A DNA stretch of 64,000 nucleotides from Euborellia annulipes (GCA_023213315.1 JAKCPI010031569.1:1-64000), one strand, 5' to 3'; positions 10,359 through 21,485 are shown, counted from the first letter of the stretch. Notes: generated by a model not told the origin, from the letters alone. Translations and numbers: made by a program.

Positions 10359-11110
10359 TACAGTTTTAATTAAGTAAACTATTTTTACAGGCAGTGTGCG
10401 TAATGGGTCGATGTACGCCCTCTTTTCTTTCATGACCACATAAGAGTACGAAAGATAAACGGCGTTTTCTTTCAAAATTACTCGTCTTGCAATCAGAATC
10501 ACATTGACAGGGAGATTTATATATAGAGGTGTTGATTGAATCAGGTAAGGTAAGAAATTGTCCTATTATAAGTAATTTTTTCTCTTTGAAGGCCTATACG
10601 GTGTTTATATTCTTGTTCACTTAATTGCCTAAATAATTAAAAGATTGATTTACTAACAATCTTTAAATCAATATTATATTATTACAAACTTTCCACTTTG
10701 TTTTAAGCTCTAAAACTTAAGACAAAGTTTTTTTTTCCCTTCCTTTAAGTAAAGTGAAAATTTTTGATAATTATTTAATACTGCTTCATATTATTTGGTT
10801 AAAATTACTCCAAGTTTAATTAATTATTTAAGAAATTTTCTCGTTATACGTAAAGGAAAGGTGTTGTTTTATTTTTTAATACCGAAAAAGTTAAAAAGGC
10901 TTTGAGTCATAGATCGAAACAGCCTGAATCCTTAATTAATTGCAGGTAGCCATTATTTCAATTTATCTCAGGATATATAACAAGTGCAAATACATTCAGG
11001 GTCATTTGTTAGATGGTAATACAAAAAAAAAGCTTGAGATTATGAAATTCATAGTATTATCTGATAATAAAATATATATCAAAATAGCAAATCAGTATTA
11101 TCTTTTCATA
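10359..11110. other. AT-rich stretch, nothing recognised
   Basis: No open frame with coding character, no splice pairs and no match to repeats defined here. A 79-codon open frame at 10940-11179 overlaps family C and is considered chance. Confidence 0.4.
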
Positions 11111-11735
11111 CACAGTAAAAAAAATCTTAATTTTAATGTGTTTTGGAATACTAAATACACAGATTTCCCTTATAAATGATAACTACCATTGGCGTAGCCG
11201 GAAATTTTTGATGGGGGGGATCAAGAAATTTTTTTCAAAAATTTAAGATTATTTTAGGGTATTTATAAATCATTTTGGTTTGTTTTTTTAGCTAGAGTAA
11301 ATTATTATATTTTACTTTCTCTTACCCTATGTGAAATATAATTTGTATTAAATATCTAGTCATAACTTGGGTCCCATGGGGGGGGGGGTTTGAACCCCCA
11401 ACCCCCCCCTGGCTATGCCTATGATAACTACTATGCATTTATCTACTAAATTTACAAATTTAGGACGTTCAAATATTTACAACAAAAAAACATTTTAAAA
11501 TGACAATTTTCTTTGAAAGATAGAGTATGTATTGTAATTTTACATATTGTATGGAAATTTTCGTTAAAAATTGTATTTTTTTCGAAAGCAGTTTGGGAAT
11601 TCTAAAATTATCACGCAATCGCACTCTAATTTTCAAACGACTTTCGAAAATTAGAATACATTTGTAAATGGTTTTTGCAAACACTTACTAAATTTAGTAT
11701 ATTTTTGTTGTTTATGTAATTTGCTTACATGATAT
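11111..11735 (-). mobile_element. Family C element (ACTGTAAAAAAA ends), interrupted
   Basis: The sequence matches, in reverse, the copies at 49807-50005 and 54105-54795: CAAATTACATAAACAA, TTTAGTAAGTCTTTGCAAAA, AACCATTTACAAATGTA and GCATAGTAGTTATCATTTA on the minus strand. An end near CAGTAAAAAAAATCTTAATT (11114) fits the TIR seen at 54780. Split by an insertion at 11187-11419. Confidence 0.7.
11187..11419. mobile_element. Small TIR element (GGCGTAGCC type) inside family C
   Basis: Ends CCATTGGCGTAGCCGG and CTGGCTATGCCTATG are inverted. ATGATAACTA is duplicated on each side (about 11177 and 11420). The interior carries G and C runs (GGGGGGGGGGTTTGAACCCC). A relative is at 50690-50932. Confidence 0.7.
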
Positions 11736-11775
11736 AAATTATATATTCAAACATAAAAATTATACCACTTTAAAT

Positions 11776-11925
11776 AATATTGGCCCTTGACCCGTGCGTG
11801 GCTCAGAGAGAGCTTTAGAAATTGATTTCATTTGATTTGACTACAAATCATTTGAAATAAATAGAGATGGGGTCTAAATGGCCTTATTTGTCGAAAAAAC
11901 CATAACAAATGTAAATTTGACTTCA
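11776..11925 (+). mobile_element. SINE-2 copy with reduced head
   Basis: CCCTTGACCCGTGCGTGGCTC resembles the SINE-2 head start; most of the head is deleted. The body is then typical: TTCATTTGATTTGACTACAA, GGGGTCTAAATGGCC, TGTCGAAAAAACC. Confidence 0.65.
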
Positions 11926-12469
11926 AAAGTCAATGCGTCTCTAATCTATTTATTATGATCATTTAAAAAATCATATTTTTATTTAAGTCTTTTGCTCAGT
12001 GACTTCATTTGTGATGGAGAGGGAGGGGCTTTAAAATTTCAATATTTTAAAAACAGCATTTTATTAATTAAAAAAAAATCTTATAAGGCGCCTTTTTACG
12101 CCCTGGCGCCCTGACTCTGTGCATCACATGCTTGAGCCCTAGATGATATTTCCTTTAGACTGAAAGGGTTGAATCCATAAAAATATTGGTATACTTTTCA
12201 GCTCTTCTTACTCTATTGTTCCTCCTTTCTTTTCAAATGCCAGTCATTCATTCATTCATTCTCTTCAAATCATCCCCTTTTTTTCAAAGATGAATTTCAT
12301 ACCCGAGATAATATAGGTCTACTCTAATACAATATATCCCTAAAATTACAATTTTAATATCTTTATCCTATGCCTGAAAGGAAAATAAATGAAAGAATTA
12401 CAATTTAGAAGAGGGTTATAATTTTGAAGTAAATAATATGTAAGCTCTCGGCTATATTCTTTTGAGATA
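11926..12469. other. No gene recognised
   Basis: Contains a GC-richer piece with GGCGCCTTTTTACGCCCTGG and GCGCC (12088-12112), and a short (ATTC)n at 12243-12262. No coding evidence. Confidence 0.4.
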
Positions 12470-13838
12470 TTTTACTTTCTCTTACCTCTATTTATATGTT
12501 AATATATAGAGAGAGAAAGTATTGGATTCATGTGAAAAATTCGATGTCGAGATTTTGATGGATATACACGTTTTGAGGTCCCCTGAATCAAAAAGTGGTT
12601 TTCGCGACATGGTCTGTCTGTCTGTCTGTGTTTCTGGGTTCAATTTAAAGCATGAAGGAATTGAGCTAGGAGGTTGAAATTTTATATTTAAGTTTTGTCT
12701 CTTCCTGGACCGGGAAAATAAGCTTTTAATCAAAATCGGACAAAGAGTACTAGTACTTTACTGATGTACTTTTTCAGTTTTTTTCGATTTTCTCAAAATT
12801 TGCTCCAACGATTTTTTTTTAAATTCATAAATCAATTATTTTTTAGATGCTCTTTAAAATGTATATTCTCCTTTTATGATTGAAATCTTTTGAAGACCAC
12901 TTTAATCTTGTACTCTATAGAAAAGTTAGGAGAAATAGTTGCCATGGTAACAAAATATAAATATTTTCCCATACTTATAAATTTTACTTTCTCTTACCTA
13001 TGTATATATGTAATATATATATAGAGAGAAAGTATTGGATTCATGTCAAAAATTCGATGTCGAGATTTTGATGGATCTTCACGTTTTGAGGTCCCCTGAA
13101 TCCAAAAAAGTGGTTTTCGCGACATGGTCTGTCTGTGGGTGGGTGGGTGGGTGGGTGGGTGTGTGGGTGTGTGGGTGGGTGGGTGTGTGGGTGGGTGTGT
13201 GTTCAATTTTAAGCATGAAAGAATTGAGCTACGAGGTTGAAATTTTATATTTAAGTTAAACACCCCCCGGGACCGGAAAAATAAGCTTTTAATCAAAATC
13301 GACCAAAGAATACTAGTACTTTATTGATGTACTTTTTCAGTTTTTTTCGATTTTCTCAAAATTTGCTCCAACGATTTTTTTTTAAATTCAAAAATCAATT
13401 ATTTTTTAGATGCTCTTTAAATTGTATATTCTCATTTTGTGATTGAAATCTTCTGAAGACCACTTTACTCTTGTGCTTCATAGGAAAGATAGGAGAAATG
13501 GTTGCCATGGTAACATATAAATATTTTGCCATACTTATAAATTTTACATCTTGAAAATCAAATGTACCCTACTGTCGGAAACTAAATACATGTCGACACA
13601 AAAATCTGGTGAGACAAGCACAGTACACAACTTTCGATTACCGAAGGTAAGAGAAAGTTGTGTGCTGTGCGCCAGTCACACCAGATTTTTACATCTTGAA
13701 ATTCGAACGTACCGTACTGTCGGAAACTTAATATATCTCGACACAAAAAATCTGGTGTGACAAGCACAGAACACAACTTTCTCTTGCCGAAGGGTAAGAG
13801 AAAGTTGTGTGCTGTGCGACCAGTCACACCAGATTTTT
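12470..13838 (-). mobile_element. Family A element containing a second family A element
   Basis: The outer copy occupies 12470-12985 and 13689-13838 (its hairpin at about 13748-13834). The complete inner copy is at about 12984-13688. The outer sequence CTTATAAATTTTA / CATCTTGAA is split exactly between the two, with TTTTA at both junctions. X-boxes at 12938-12951 and 13501-13514. This self-insertion fixes the element ends as CTTTCTCTTACC and CACACCAGA. Confidence 0.9.
13131..13202 (+). repeat. (GGGT)n/(GT)n microsatellite inside family A, G-quadruplex motif
   Basis: Several consecutive GGGT units (six at 13137-13160) meet the four-GGG-run rule with 1-nt loops. It sits where other family A copies carry (CA)n or (CAGA)n. 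Confidence 0.9.
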
Positions 13839-14034
13839 TTGAAATGTAGAAATAAATTATTTCTTCAATTAAAAAGGCGATAAAGAAAAAGAATATTAAT
13901 TCAGTATCTAGTATGTAAGAAATATATAATAATAAATTATTTAAATAAATCTTTTCGTCATCTTAGGGCATATAGACTCTATACGATACTCATTTAGCGT
14001 TTTTTAGTCTTTTTCGACATCGAAGGCTATTTCG
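13839..14034. other. AT-rich spacer
   Basis: No feature recognised other than short A/T runs. Confidence 0.4.
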
Positions 14035-14157
14035 ACCCCGTGTCTATTTCAATCAAATGAAATAAATTATTGTCGTATGAGACGGGATGGGAAACCTTGA
14101 CCCCTAGCACAAGAGGCATATATTCTACCACTGAGTTATGGCCCACGGGCGTTTTTT
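14035..14157 (-). mobile_element. SINE-2, head preserved
   Basis: On the minus strand: GGGCCATAACTCAGTGGTAG (A-box-like), GGTCAAGGTTTCCCATCCC (B-box region), then ATTTATTTCATTTGATTG and GGGGTCGAAATAGCCTTCG, ATGTCGAAAAAGAC. Best view of the SINE-2 head in the window. Confidence 0.75.
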
Positions 14158-14268
14158 ATTAAAAATTTATTTTTATTGAACTCCAATAAGCCTATATATT
14201 GTAAAATTGATTGAGAAAGTTTTAGATGACTTCTTTAAGCTTTCTAATTTAAAATAATTGTCTGTCAG

Positions 14269-14540
14269 CCCCCGAGTTTGGCGTAGTAGGTAGAGCGCCT
14301 CCCTCCTATACCAAACGTCGCGGGTTCGGACCCAGGCAGTCCGATGATTTTATTTAAGTCATTTGGATACCAGATGGCTTAAATAGAAATGCCTGAACGC
14401 CAAATAGATATATTAATTACAACGGTTATCGTCTAAAGTCTTAAATGGCCTTAGTTGCCGAAAAGACTGTGAATGTGTATGTGTGTGAGTGTGAATGAGA
14501 AAAAAGTGTGAATGATTTAAAAAAAAAAAAAAAAATTGTC
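14269..14540 (+). mobile_element. SINE-1, full length
   Basis: The head CCCGAGTTTGGCGTAGTAGG holds the A box TGGCGTAGTAGG; the B box is GGGTTCGGACCC. The body has TTTATTTAAGTCATTTGGAT, GAAATGCCTGAACGCC, AACGGTTATCGTCTAAAG and GCCGAAAAGACTGTG, with the tail GTGTGAGTGTGAATG and an A run. Pol III-type internal promoter by sequence. About 270 nt. Confidence 0.9.
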
Positions 14541-14544
14541 TGTC

Positions 14545-15290
14545 AAGTAAATCAAATACAAATTTTTCTAGATTAGATTTGAAAGTTTTAACAGTGAAGA
14601 ATTTGCCCATTACAATCAATTCCCGCCAATTTGTGTGTGTGTGTGTGGGTTACAAATTTGAAATTAAAGCAGCCACAGGTAGAAAAGAGATGGTCTCGGT
14701 ATTGATTTAAATTCAACAACCACTTAAAAGGAGTTTAATCAAGCTTGCCATCAAAGTTGGTAAAATTATATTCCCAAGTATAGAACACATTTGAACAAGC
14801 AAACTCCTTGCCTATAGCATTAGAAGCATTAGAGAATATAGCATAAGTGGGACGAGGATTATTCCCTGAAACACAACTCTCTTGATCTCTCTCGATGTTT
14901 GATCTTTGGGCTTAATTATACCTTGCAATTAATTTAATTATGAACGCCTTATACATAATAATCGTTTAAGATTTTCTTTTCTTTTATACAGATTTTAATT
15001 TTAAGGTTTTAAAGATAATGAGATAATAATTAGAGAAGTTTGAAATCGCCTGCCTATTTGTTAAATCATTAACAATATAAAATTTTAAATTTTAATTAAT
15101 TTAAAGTTAAAAGGGGTTCGGGAAAAAAAAATATTTTAATTAAATATAGAAAGCCCTTACCACTGAAATAATTAAGAAGTATTCTCATTATATTAAGCGC
15201 ACAGCATATTTTTTATGTCGAAATATATTAAAACAAAAAAAAAAAAAATTGAAAAGAACAACGTTCATTGTTTCCATTTCAACTGACCTT
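14545..15290. other. Unique AT-rich stretch, nothing recognised
   Basis: A short TG repeat lies at 14632-14648 and A/T runs near 15236. No coding frame or splice pair stands out. CACTTAAAAGGAGTTTAATC and ACTCTCTTGATCTCTCTCGA are not repeated elsewhere here. Confidence 0.4.
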
Positions 15291-15308
15291 TTAGTAACAT
15301 TTAGGGAT

Positions 15309-15892
15309 GGAAAAGGCGTTCGAATAGTCGATTTTCGATTTGATGTTTTTCAATTCTCGGAATCGATTAATCATTTCTGAAAGTCGTCTTTTTAAAAACC
15401 GTATAACTCGTGCTTAGGAGATACTCAGTAAATATTAAATATATTTATTTATTTAAATAAGTATTTAAACATTTTATTAAATACAACACACACACAAATA
15501 TTGTTTTTAATCTTTTTATAAAAGAATATTCTATCCAGAAATTGCACGTGATATGGCACCGAAAATTAAAATAAAAATGAAAGTTGAGTATCAAAATAAA
15601 ACATTAAAATTGAGGAATTAAGAATGTCACATATCTTCACTAACCGATCTTAGAAAGCGTGTTGATTGGTGTCTTATGTGTAGGTTTTAAAAGAAAGATG
15701 AAATTCAATCAATGAAAACGTTACAAACTCTATTACCATCGGATACAAGTATTGTAAGAAATGAGTCGAAGCAGTCCAGTGAGAATCGATTCTAATCGAC
15801 TTGAAAGAGTTTCAACTCGATTCTAAAAAGTCGATTATTTTCAGTAAAAGGTCGATTCTTCACTAAAGTCAGAGTCCACTTTTCCATTCCTA
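15309..15892. mobile_element. hAT-like non-autonomous element
   Basis: Starts TAGGGATGGAAAAGGC and ends CTTTTCCATTCCTA. The eight flanking bases are GTAACATT on the left and GTAACATA on the right (7 of 8 match), the hAT duplication length. Sub-terminal TCGATT words cluster at both ends (15325-15400, 15785-15870). The middle recurs at 25590-25975. No transposase frame. Confidence 0.8.
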
Positions 15893-16021
15893 GTAACATA
15901 CATTTGCATCTTGAATATACAATAGTTGTATAAATTCTTAATAAATTTAGTAATTATTTATTCCATCCAAGTTTCTTTGTTATTTTTCAAATGTATTAGA
16001 TAATATATTGTTCTAATTTTT

Positions 16022-16282
16022 TTTAAATACACTTTTTTTTCTCATTCACACTCACACTCATACACACATTCACACAGTCTTTTCGGTAACTCAGGCCATA
16101 TAAGACATTTACGATAACCGTTATTGATAAATATACATATATGGGGTCCAGGCATTCTTATTTAAGCCATTTGGTATCCAATTGTCTTAAATAAAATCAT
16201 CGGACTGCCTGGGGTCCGAACCCGCGACGTTTGGTATACGAGGTTAGCACTCTAACCCCTACACCAAGCCCCGAGGGCTTTT
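16022..16282 (-). mobile_element. SINE-1, full length, minus strand
   Basis: On the minus strand: GCCCTCGGGGCTTGGTGTAG head, B box GGGTTCGGACCCCAGGCAG, the body with TGCCTGGACCCC, AACGGTTATCGTAAATGTC, and TGTGTGAATGTGTGTATGAG tail. Confidence 0.9.
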
Positions 16283-16319
16283 TTTAAATATAAATTAATC
16301 AAGAATATTGTCAATTAGT

Positions 16320-16435
16320 AAGTAATAAACTAGTCGCAGAGTCCGCCTATCTCGGCCCAGGAGACTCACCTCCCTGGACCAAGTGGCTCGTGCCACGGCT
16401 CCTTACACCACCATGCATCGCAACTTTCGCTTTTT
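16320..16435. other. GC-richer patch of unknown origin
   Basis: GTCCGCCTATCTCGGCCCAG and CGTGCCACGGCTCCTTACAC stand out in AT-rich DNA. All frames were judged non-coding by eye; possibly a mobile-element remnant. Confidence 0.3.
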
Positions 16436-16879
16436 TCAGTTAGTTATTTTATAAATTTACATTTTTGGGTCATTACGAAATATATATAGACCATTCTTCA
16501 TTTATCTTGAAAATCATTTAATTAACATGTTTTTTACTAAAGCCCCTTTTACACGAGGACATTTTTCAAGCTATTTTTGGCAACATATTTGAATCAAAAA
16601 AAATATCATCGTGTATGACAGCAAAAATGGAATTGGAATTGGCTTGAAAAAAAAACAAAATACAAAAAATAAAATAAATAATACAAAACAAAAGTAAAGA
16701 TTCAAAACTAGTGTTAAATACAAGAATAATGATTTTAAAAATGATTAAAGTTAACAAACGATAACATTTTGATTTAATTTCATTTTAATGTAAACGTAAA
16801 GTTCATTATTTTTTGTAATAATTTCTTTTTTAAAACGTCATACAAAGATAAAGATTTTTGTCCAGTGAGAATTAGAAAA

Positions 16880-16952
16880 TGCGAGGGTCCGCCGCAGGCA
16901 GGCCCGAGTCAACTGGAGGGAGGTCCAGAGGGGCGAGGCCGAAGGCTAGTAT
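16880..16952 (+). mobile_element. Possible Helitron-like 3' end
   Basis: GGGTCCGCCGCAGGCAGGCC, GGCGAGGCCGAAGG, then CTAG before T. The CTAG|T end fits Helitrons, but the final hairpin is only GCC-GAA-GGC. The upstream boundary is unknown. Confidence 0.35.
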
Positions 16953-17628
16953 AAAATAATTAGCATTGAGAGAGTTTAAATGAATCTAACTTTAAAAGCA
17001 GTGAATCGAGATTGCCTTCTTGAATACAATTTCTCACTTGGCCAAATTGTCGAATTTTATGAGGTGGGCGTTCAAGCTCAAGTTCTGATTAAATCCGAAG
17101 AGGGCAGATATTGAATATTTTATCAACTCTAGTCGGAGGGTTGTTTGGCTGACGATGAGAGGGTCTTAAGCACGGAAGATTCCAAAGAGGTCGTGCCAAG
17201 TGGTCGGGAAGATCAACACACCCCGATGGGGGGGGAGAATGAGGGGGCTGCCCGCCCTCTTACCCAAATTTGGATTTTGGGGGAACGTTGATTGCCGTCC
17301 GCCATGACAACCATCATGACCACACTCAGAACGGAGCCAATCAATAAATCAGACTACGTTATTATTATCACCCAAGATGGCCCCGGAAGCAACCAGAGTA
17401 CTTTAGATAAAGAGTTCACTTGGGGTTGCTTCATATTTGCAATATTCATCTTGACTCTGGTTAATAACATACAATCATATTATCAGAGCCATTGATTAAG
17501 CATAGATTAATCCAAAAGGAAGGATATGAACTTCCAAGTTAGTTGAGTTCATTAATTCGTCATAGTGAAATCTGAAAGATTTTTTAATTAAAATAGAATA
17601 TTATTCTTCTTTCCAGGAATAATCTATA
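16953..17628. other. Unique stretch with GC-rich core, no gene assigned
   Basis: 17090-17450 has GACGATGAGAGGGTCTTAAG, GTCGTGCCAAGTGGTCGGGA and GGCCCCGGAAGCAACCAGAG. A 67-codon open frame (17292-17495) overlaps but lacks splice context or a recognisable motif. It could be conserved non-coding DNA. Confidence 0.35.
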
Positions 17629-17720
17629 TATAAAATTCGCTAATGTCCGTCTGTCTGTCTGTCATGCTCTGTTGTGGGGCGAGTTTTGTGAAAAAAATAG
17701 AGTATCCGAGCCACATCACA
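17629..17720 (+). mobile_element. Helitron-like 5' end
   Basis: A followed by TCTATATATAAAATTCGC and TGTCCGTCTGTCTGTCTGTC is the usual arthropod Helitron 5' start (TC after A, TCTATATATAAAA, then a TGTC-rich stretch). No matching 3' end was found within 600 bp. Confidence 0.45.
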
Positions 17721-18193
17721 ACAATCGTCAACCAAATAATTAAATGAATACGAGTTGGGGCTCACAACAGCTCTATTTGAGAAACTTCCAGTTGGAATTT
17801 CGAAACCTTCTAGGGATTACAAGAAAATTATTTTCGTTCCAACATTCCTATAACTTTTTGAGTTATTAATTGTTGAAGTAACGATTTCTTCTATTGGAAA
17901 TCTATTAGGAAACATTTATCGTAAATCGTAAAAGAGGGGAAAGGATTTTTTATTCCTATGGCGGCCTGTCAGGAAAAATAAAAAAAAAATAATATAATTA
18001 AAAAAAAAATATTTTGTTTTTTTAATCAATAGTTTATTTTGCCCGTTTAGTCGGAGGCCACTGGGAAGGCCTCCGAAGTTGAAAAATTCCTTCCAATGAT
18101 ACGAAAATTCGTTTAAAAGGTACAAATTATTACTCCTATTTAAATAAATAGTTTTTTAAGAACTTTTCCGGTATTTGAGGCTAACTGGAACTA

Positions 18194-18300
18194 GGGGTGT
18201 TCGATTATGGAAAAAATAATCGATTATCGATTATGAAAAATCATCGATTATTCCGATTATGGAAAAATAATCGATTATGTAAAAAAAATAATCGGAACCA
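18194..18300 (+). mobile_element. hAT-like terminal fragment with ATCGATTAT repeats
   Basis: TAGGGGTGTTCGATTATGG resembles hAT 5' ends. It is followed by several ATCGATTAT and GATTATG words. No matching right end is visible. Confidence 0.45.
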
Positions 18301-18369
18301 GGAACCAGTCCATAATTTTATAAATTAATTGGTAACCAATATCTCAATAATTTATAAAAATTTCATTTC

Positions 18370-18420
18370 GTCGCTTCTAAACTTATAACCCCTAGCACAA
18401 AAGGAGAGATCTCTTCCTCT
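18370..18420 (-). mobile_element. SINE-2 head fragment (doubtful)
   Basis: ACCCCTAGCACAAAAGGAGA parallels ACCCCTAGCACAAGAGGCAT in the SINE-2 copy at 14100. The body is missing. Confidence 0.35.
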
Positions 18421-18535
18421 GGACTACTACCTAACGACTATTAATATAATGAGTGAAATATATAAAAAAAATGTCTTTCTCCTTATTTCAAGAGTCAGTG
18501 TTTCTCTTCCCGTTCTAAGCAATAAAAATACAATA

Positions 18536-18783
18536 TGGACGATGTTATGCAAGAAGGAACCAAGCGCCATTAACCTATATCCGAGATAAAGTGCATTTGA
18601 TTTAATCTCATCAACAAAACCAATGGCAATGTCTTTTTTTCTTGTTTTATACAAAAAAAAGTGCACAAAGTAATAATGTGATTTAAATAAAGAGGTAGAT
18701 CTTCTTTTTCTTTACAAGATGGCGGTCTTATCTCAATTTCGATCATAATGGCGCTTGGTTCCTTCGTGCATAACATCGTCCAT
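18536..18783. mobile_element. Short TIR element, TGGACGATGTTATGCA ends
   Basis: TGGACGATGTTATGC at the left and GCATAACATCGTCCA at the right. The inverted arms continue as GGAACCAAGCGCCATTA / TAATGGCGCTTGGTTCC. TA flanks both sides. Half of a second copy is at 52485-52550. About 247 bp, MITE-like, Tc1/mariner-like target. Confidence 0.8.
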
Positions 18784-19777
18784 ATAGCCTATACGAAAAT
18801 TATATTGACTACCAATTAAATATTAGATAATAGCCAATATGATATATAATAATTCAATAAGTTATAAATAAAGCCCGAATATGAATAGCCTCAAAAGTGA
18901 ATCGCAGTGTGTAAGAAAGTAAGAACCAATGAATTTATAGAGAATGAATGAATCAAATGGAATTACGTATATTCATAAAATAGTTTCAAATATCTTATTT
19001 ATGTTTACAACTAAAGAGAATGTTTAGTATCCGAATGTTTTTGGGATCAGATTATTTATTTAAACAAAGAAATCGGGGATCTACAGTAGAAGCAGTTAAG
19101 ATGGAGAATGGAATTAGATTTTAGTGCATCCATAAAATAGGGATTAAAGGACCCTAATCCGGGTTCCGATAAAATAGCGAATGTCCACTGTTAAATAAAC
19201 AAATCCGGCCCAACATCTTATGACACGGCACGGCACGGGTCTTCGCGAAACGATTTCCTTTCCAACCCAAGAGATGTCTTCTCTCCTCTCTCTCTCTCTC
19301 TGCAATTGTTTTAGGATTTACGGGTGTGCTTCCTTCGGGAGAGATAGGGACTCGGGATTTGTGTTTGGAAGTGAGGGGGGAGGGATGGAAAAAGGAATCA
19401 AGAGGGTGGCAACTACTCACATCTGAACCCACGCTTACAACATACGTTTTAAAGCTACTTAGGGAAATTACAGAGATATCCCACGGTATTACTTATTCCT
19501 TTAAATTGCTTTATTGGAAAGAAAATTTGACAATTCATAGTACGTGAATCATTAAATTAACTACCGCTAACTATATAAATTTAATCCATACTTTTGGATA
19601 TAAAGTTTGAAATTTTAAAAATAAAAAAATTATTTAGGATTATTGAAAAAAAAGAGATGACGATCTCATTTTATTTTCACACTCTTACGTTCAAGAAAAA
19701 TTTAAAATGTCTTAATATACTACATAAAACTACCTCACGATATATCAAAGTTTATAATTTAAAAAAAATCGTTTTTT
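18784..19777. other. Unique stretch; GC-richer at 19160-19435
   Basis: GACACGGCACGGCACGGGTC, TCTCTCTCTCTGCAATTG and GGAGAGATAGGGACTCGGGA lie in open but overlapping frames on both strands. No motif was recognised, so no gene is called. Confidence 0.35.
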
Positions 19778-19998
19778 TTAACACTCACACTTTTGTCTCA
19801 TTCACACTCACCCTCACACACACATTCAAACAGTCCTTTCGGCAACCTTTGACGATAACCGTTATTAATTAATATACATATTGGGGGTCCAGGCATTCTT
19901 ATTTAAGCCTTTGGTATCCAGACTGCCTGGGGTACGAACCCGCGACTCTTGGTATACGAGCAAGCACGCTAGCCCCTACACCAAGCCCGAGGGCCTCC
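19778..19998 (-). mobile_element. SINE-1, minus strand, internal deletion
   Basis: Head GGGCTTGGTGTAGGGGCTAG, B box GGGTTCGTACCCCAGGCAG, body TGCCTGGACCCCCAATATG and tail TGTTTGAATGTGTGTGTGAG on the minus strand. The segment between the B box and the TTTGGTATCC word is shortened. Confidence 0.85.
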
Positions 19999-20117
19999 GT
20001 TTTTCTTATTAGAAACATTTCTAAATGTAGACCAAATGACGTTTATAGAAATTTTAATTTTTCACAATATTTATAAATAAAACGTGAATCAAAACCCAAA
20101 ACATTTTTTAACTTGTA

Positions 20118-20337
20118 CAGTGAGCGCCACAATTAAGTCCCCACCTGATATCTAAAGCCTTAACTATATGGTTTATAGTGAAACAATTTTAATAACCGAA
20201 AAGGTAAAACGTAAAATCTGGTACAGATGATTTTATTTACCATTTCAAATTTACAATTATTTCACTATACACCATATACTATACCTTATTTTTAAGGCAT
20301 GAGCTATCAGGTTGGGGCTTAATTGTGGCGCTCACTG
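20118..20337. mobile_element. Mariner-like MITE 'E' (220 bp)
   Basis: CAGTGAGCGCCACAATTAAG at the left has a near-exact inverse at the right, with TA on both sides (20116-20117, 20338-20339). A second copy is at 52555-52773. No coding. Confidence 0.9.
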
Positions 20338-20339
20338 TA

Positions 20340-20548
20340 CAGTGAGGGACAATATTAAATCCCACCCATGCGTTTTCTACTTGGGATTATTTCATTGCTT
20401 TTAAAAAATATTATAAATTTTTTAATGGAATCTTTCATGGTGCAAACCTAGAAAATTTCCGATAAAGATTTTCATTTTCTTTTATAAAAACAATGAAATA
20501 ATCACAAGTAGAAAACGCATGGATGGGACTTGATGTTGTCCCTCACTG
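20340..20548. mobile_element. Mariner-like MITE 'F' (209 bp), adjacent to E
   Basis: CAGTGAGGGACAATATTAAA / TTTT-type inverse ends: GTTGTCCCTCACTG. It shares the TA at 20338-20339 with element E and has TA at 20549-20550. GCGTTTTCTACTTG and CAAGTAGAAAACGC extend the arms. A second copy is at 47143-47339. Confidence 0.9.
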
Positions 20549-20552
20549 TACC

Positions 20553-20645
20553 TACCCTTGACCTATGGCTGAGGTAGAGCATTAGCTTCTAGACCAAAGG
20601 GCAAGGGTTCGCATCCCATCCTAGACGAGAAATTTATTTCAAACT
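20553..20645 (+). mobile_element. SINE-2 head copy
   Basis: CCCTTGACCTATGGCTGAGG with an A-box-like TGGCTGAGGTAGAG, then GGGCAAGGGTTCGCATCCC (B box) and GAGAAATTTATTTC. The SINE-2 3' body is missing. Confidence 0.7.
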
Positions 20646-20804
20646 GCTGCATTCTGGAGGATGACTATAGAAATTCGGACATGGTTCATTATTACACCGA
20701 ACTACTACCATAATTTACTATTCAAAAAGGTAAAAATAAGAAAATTGTTTACTTTTGAACTTGGTTCACTTTTGGTTTGAACCAATCATATAGGTCTTGA
20801 TAAA

Positions 20805-20930
20805 TATTTTTTTTTTTTTTTTTTTTTTAAACATTCACACTTTTTCTCATTCACACTCACACTCGCACACACATTCACGCAATTTTTTCGGCAACTTAGG
20901 CCATATAAGACTTTAAACGATACTCGTATG
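20805..20930 (-). mobile_element. SINE-1 3' half
   Basis: On the minus strand: CGAGTATCGTTTAAAGTC, GGCCTAAGTTGCCGAAAAAA, TGCGTGAATGTGTGTGCGAG, GTGTGAATGTTTAAA. Confidence 0.8.
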
Positions 20931-21485
20931 TTATTAATCTATCTATTGTTGAAAAGGACATGCGTAATTTACATACACATCCCTCAATAAAAAAAAAAAT
21001 TTATTAATTTTACCCTTTTTTTTTTGTCTAACTTTCAAAACATTTTAAGAATTAAATAAAAGGATAAAACTTTTTTTTTTTATTTCAAAGTTATGGACAT
21101 GACAGATTTTTAATTAAATTTTATATTTTCCAAAAAAAAAAAAAAAAATTACCTCTCTCTTTAAAACCAATGAATTGATGAAATTGATTATAAAGAATTC
21201 GAGAAATAAACCAATGAGTAAAGTATGATAATAAGCTTGATGTCTCTGTTTCAATTACAATATCATCTAAATTTTAGAAATACCTCCTTAAAGAATTATT
21301 TTAGCTACGCCCTAGCAGTTTGCTGATTTTATTTCAGTTTTAAAGAAACAATTTATATAATATACGTAAATAAACAAAAATAATTTTGAATTTTTGTCAC
21401 ATAAATTAGACTTTAAAAGCAACTACACAAAAATATTCAAAATATGCTTTTTTCTTTAAAAAAAATGTTAAAATATGCATGGAAA
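20931..21485. other. AT-rich stretch, nothing recognised
   Basis: Long A and T runs (20988, 21016, 21070, 21135). No coding or repeat-family match. Confidence 0.4.

Noticed and set aside
12994..13296. 100-codon frame with PTHPPTH repeats
   Set aside because: It is the (GGGT)n/(CCCA)n microsatellite of family A read in one frame.
14269..14345. tRNA gene
   Set aside because: A and B boxes are present, but the anticodon stem and acceptor do not pair and the same head recurs on many SINE-1 copies.
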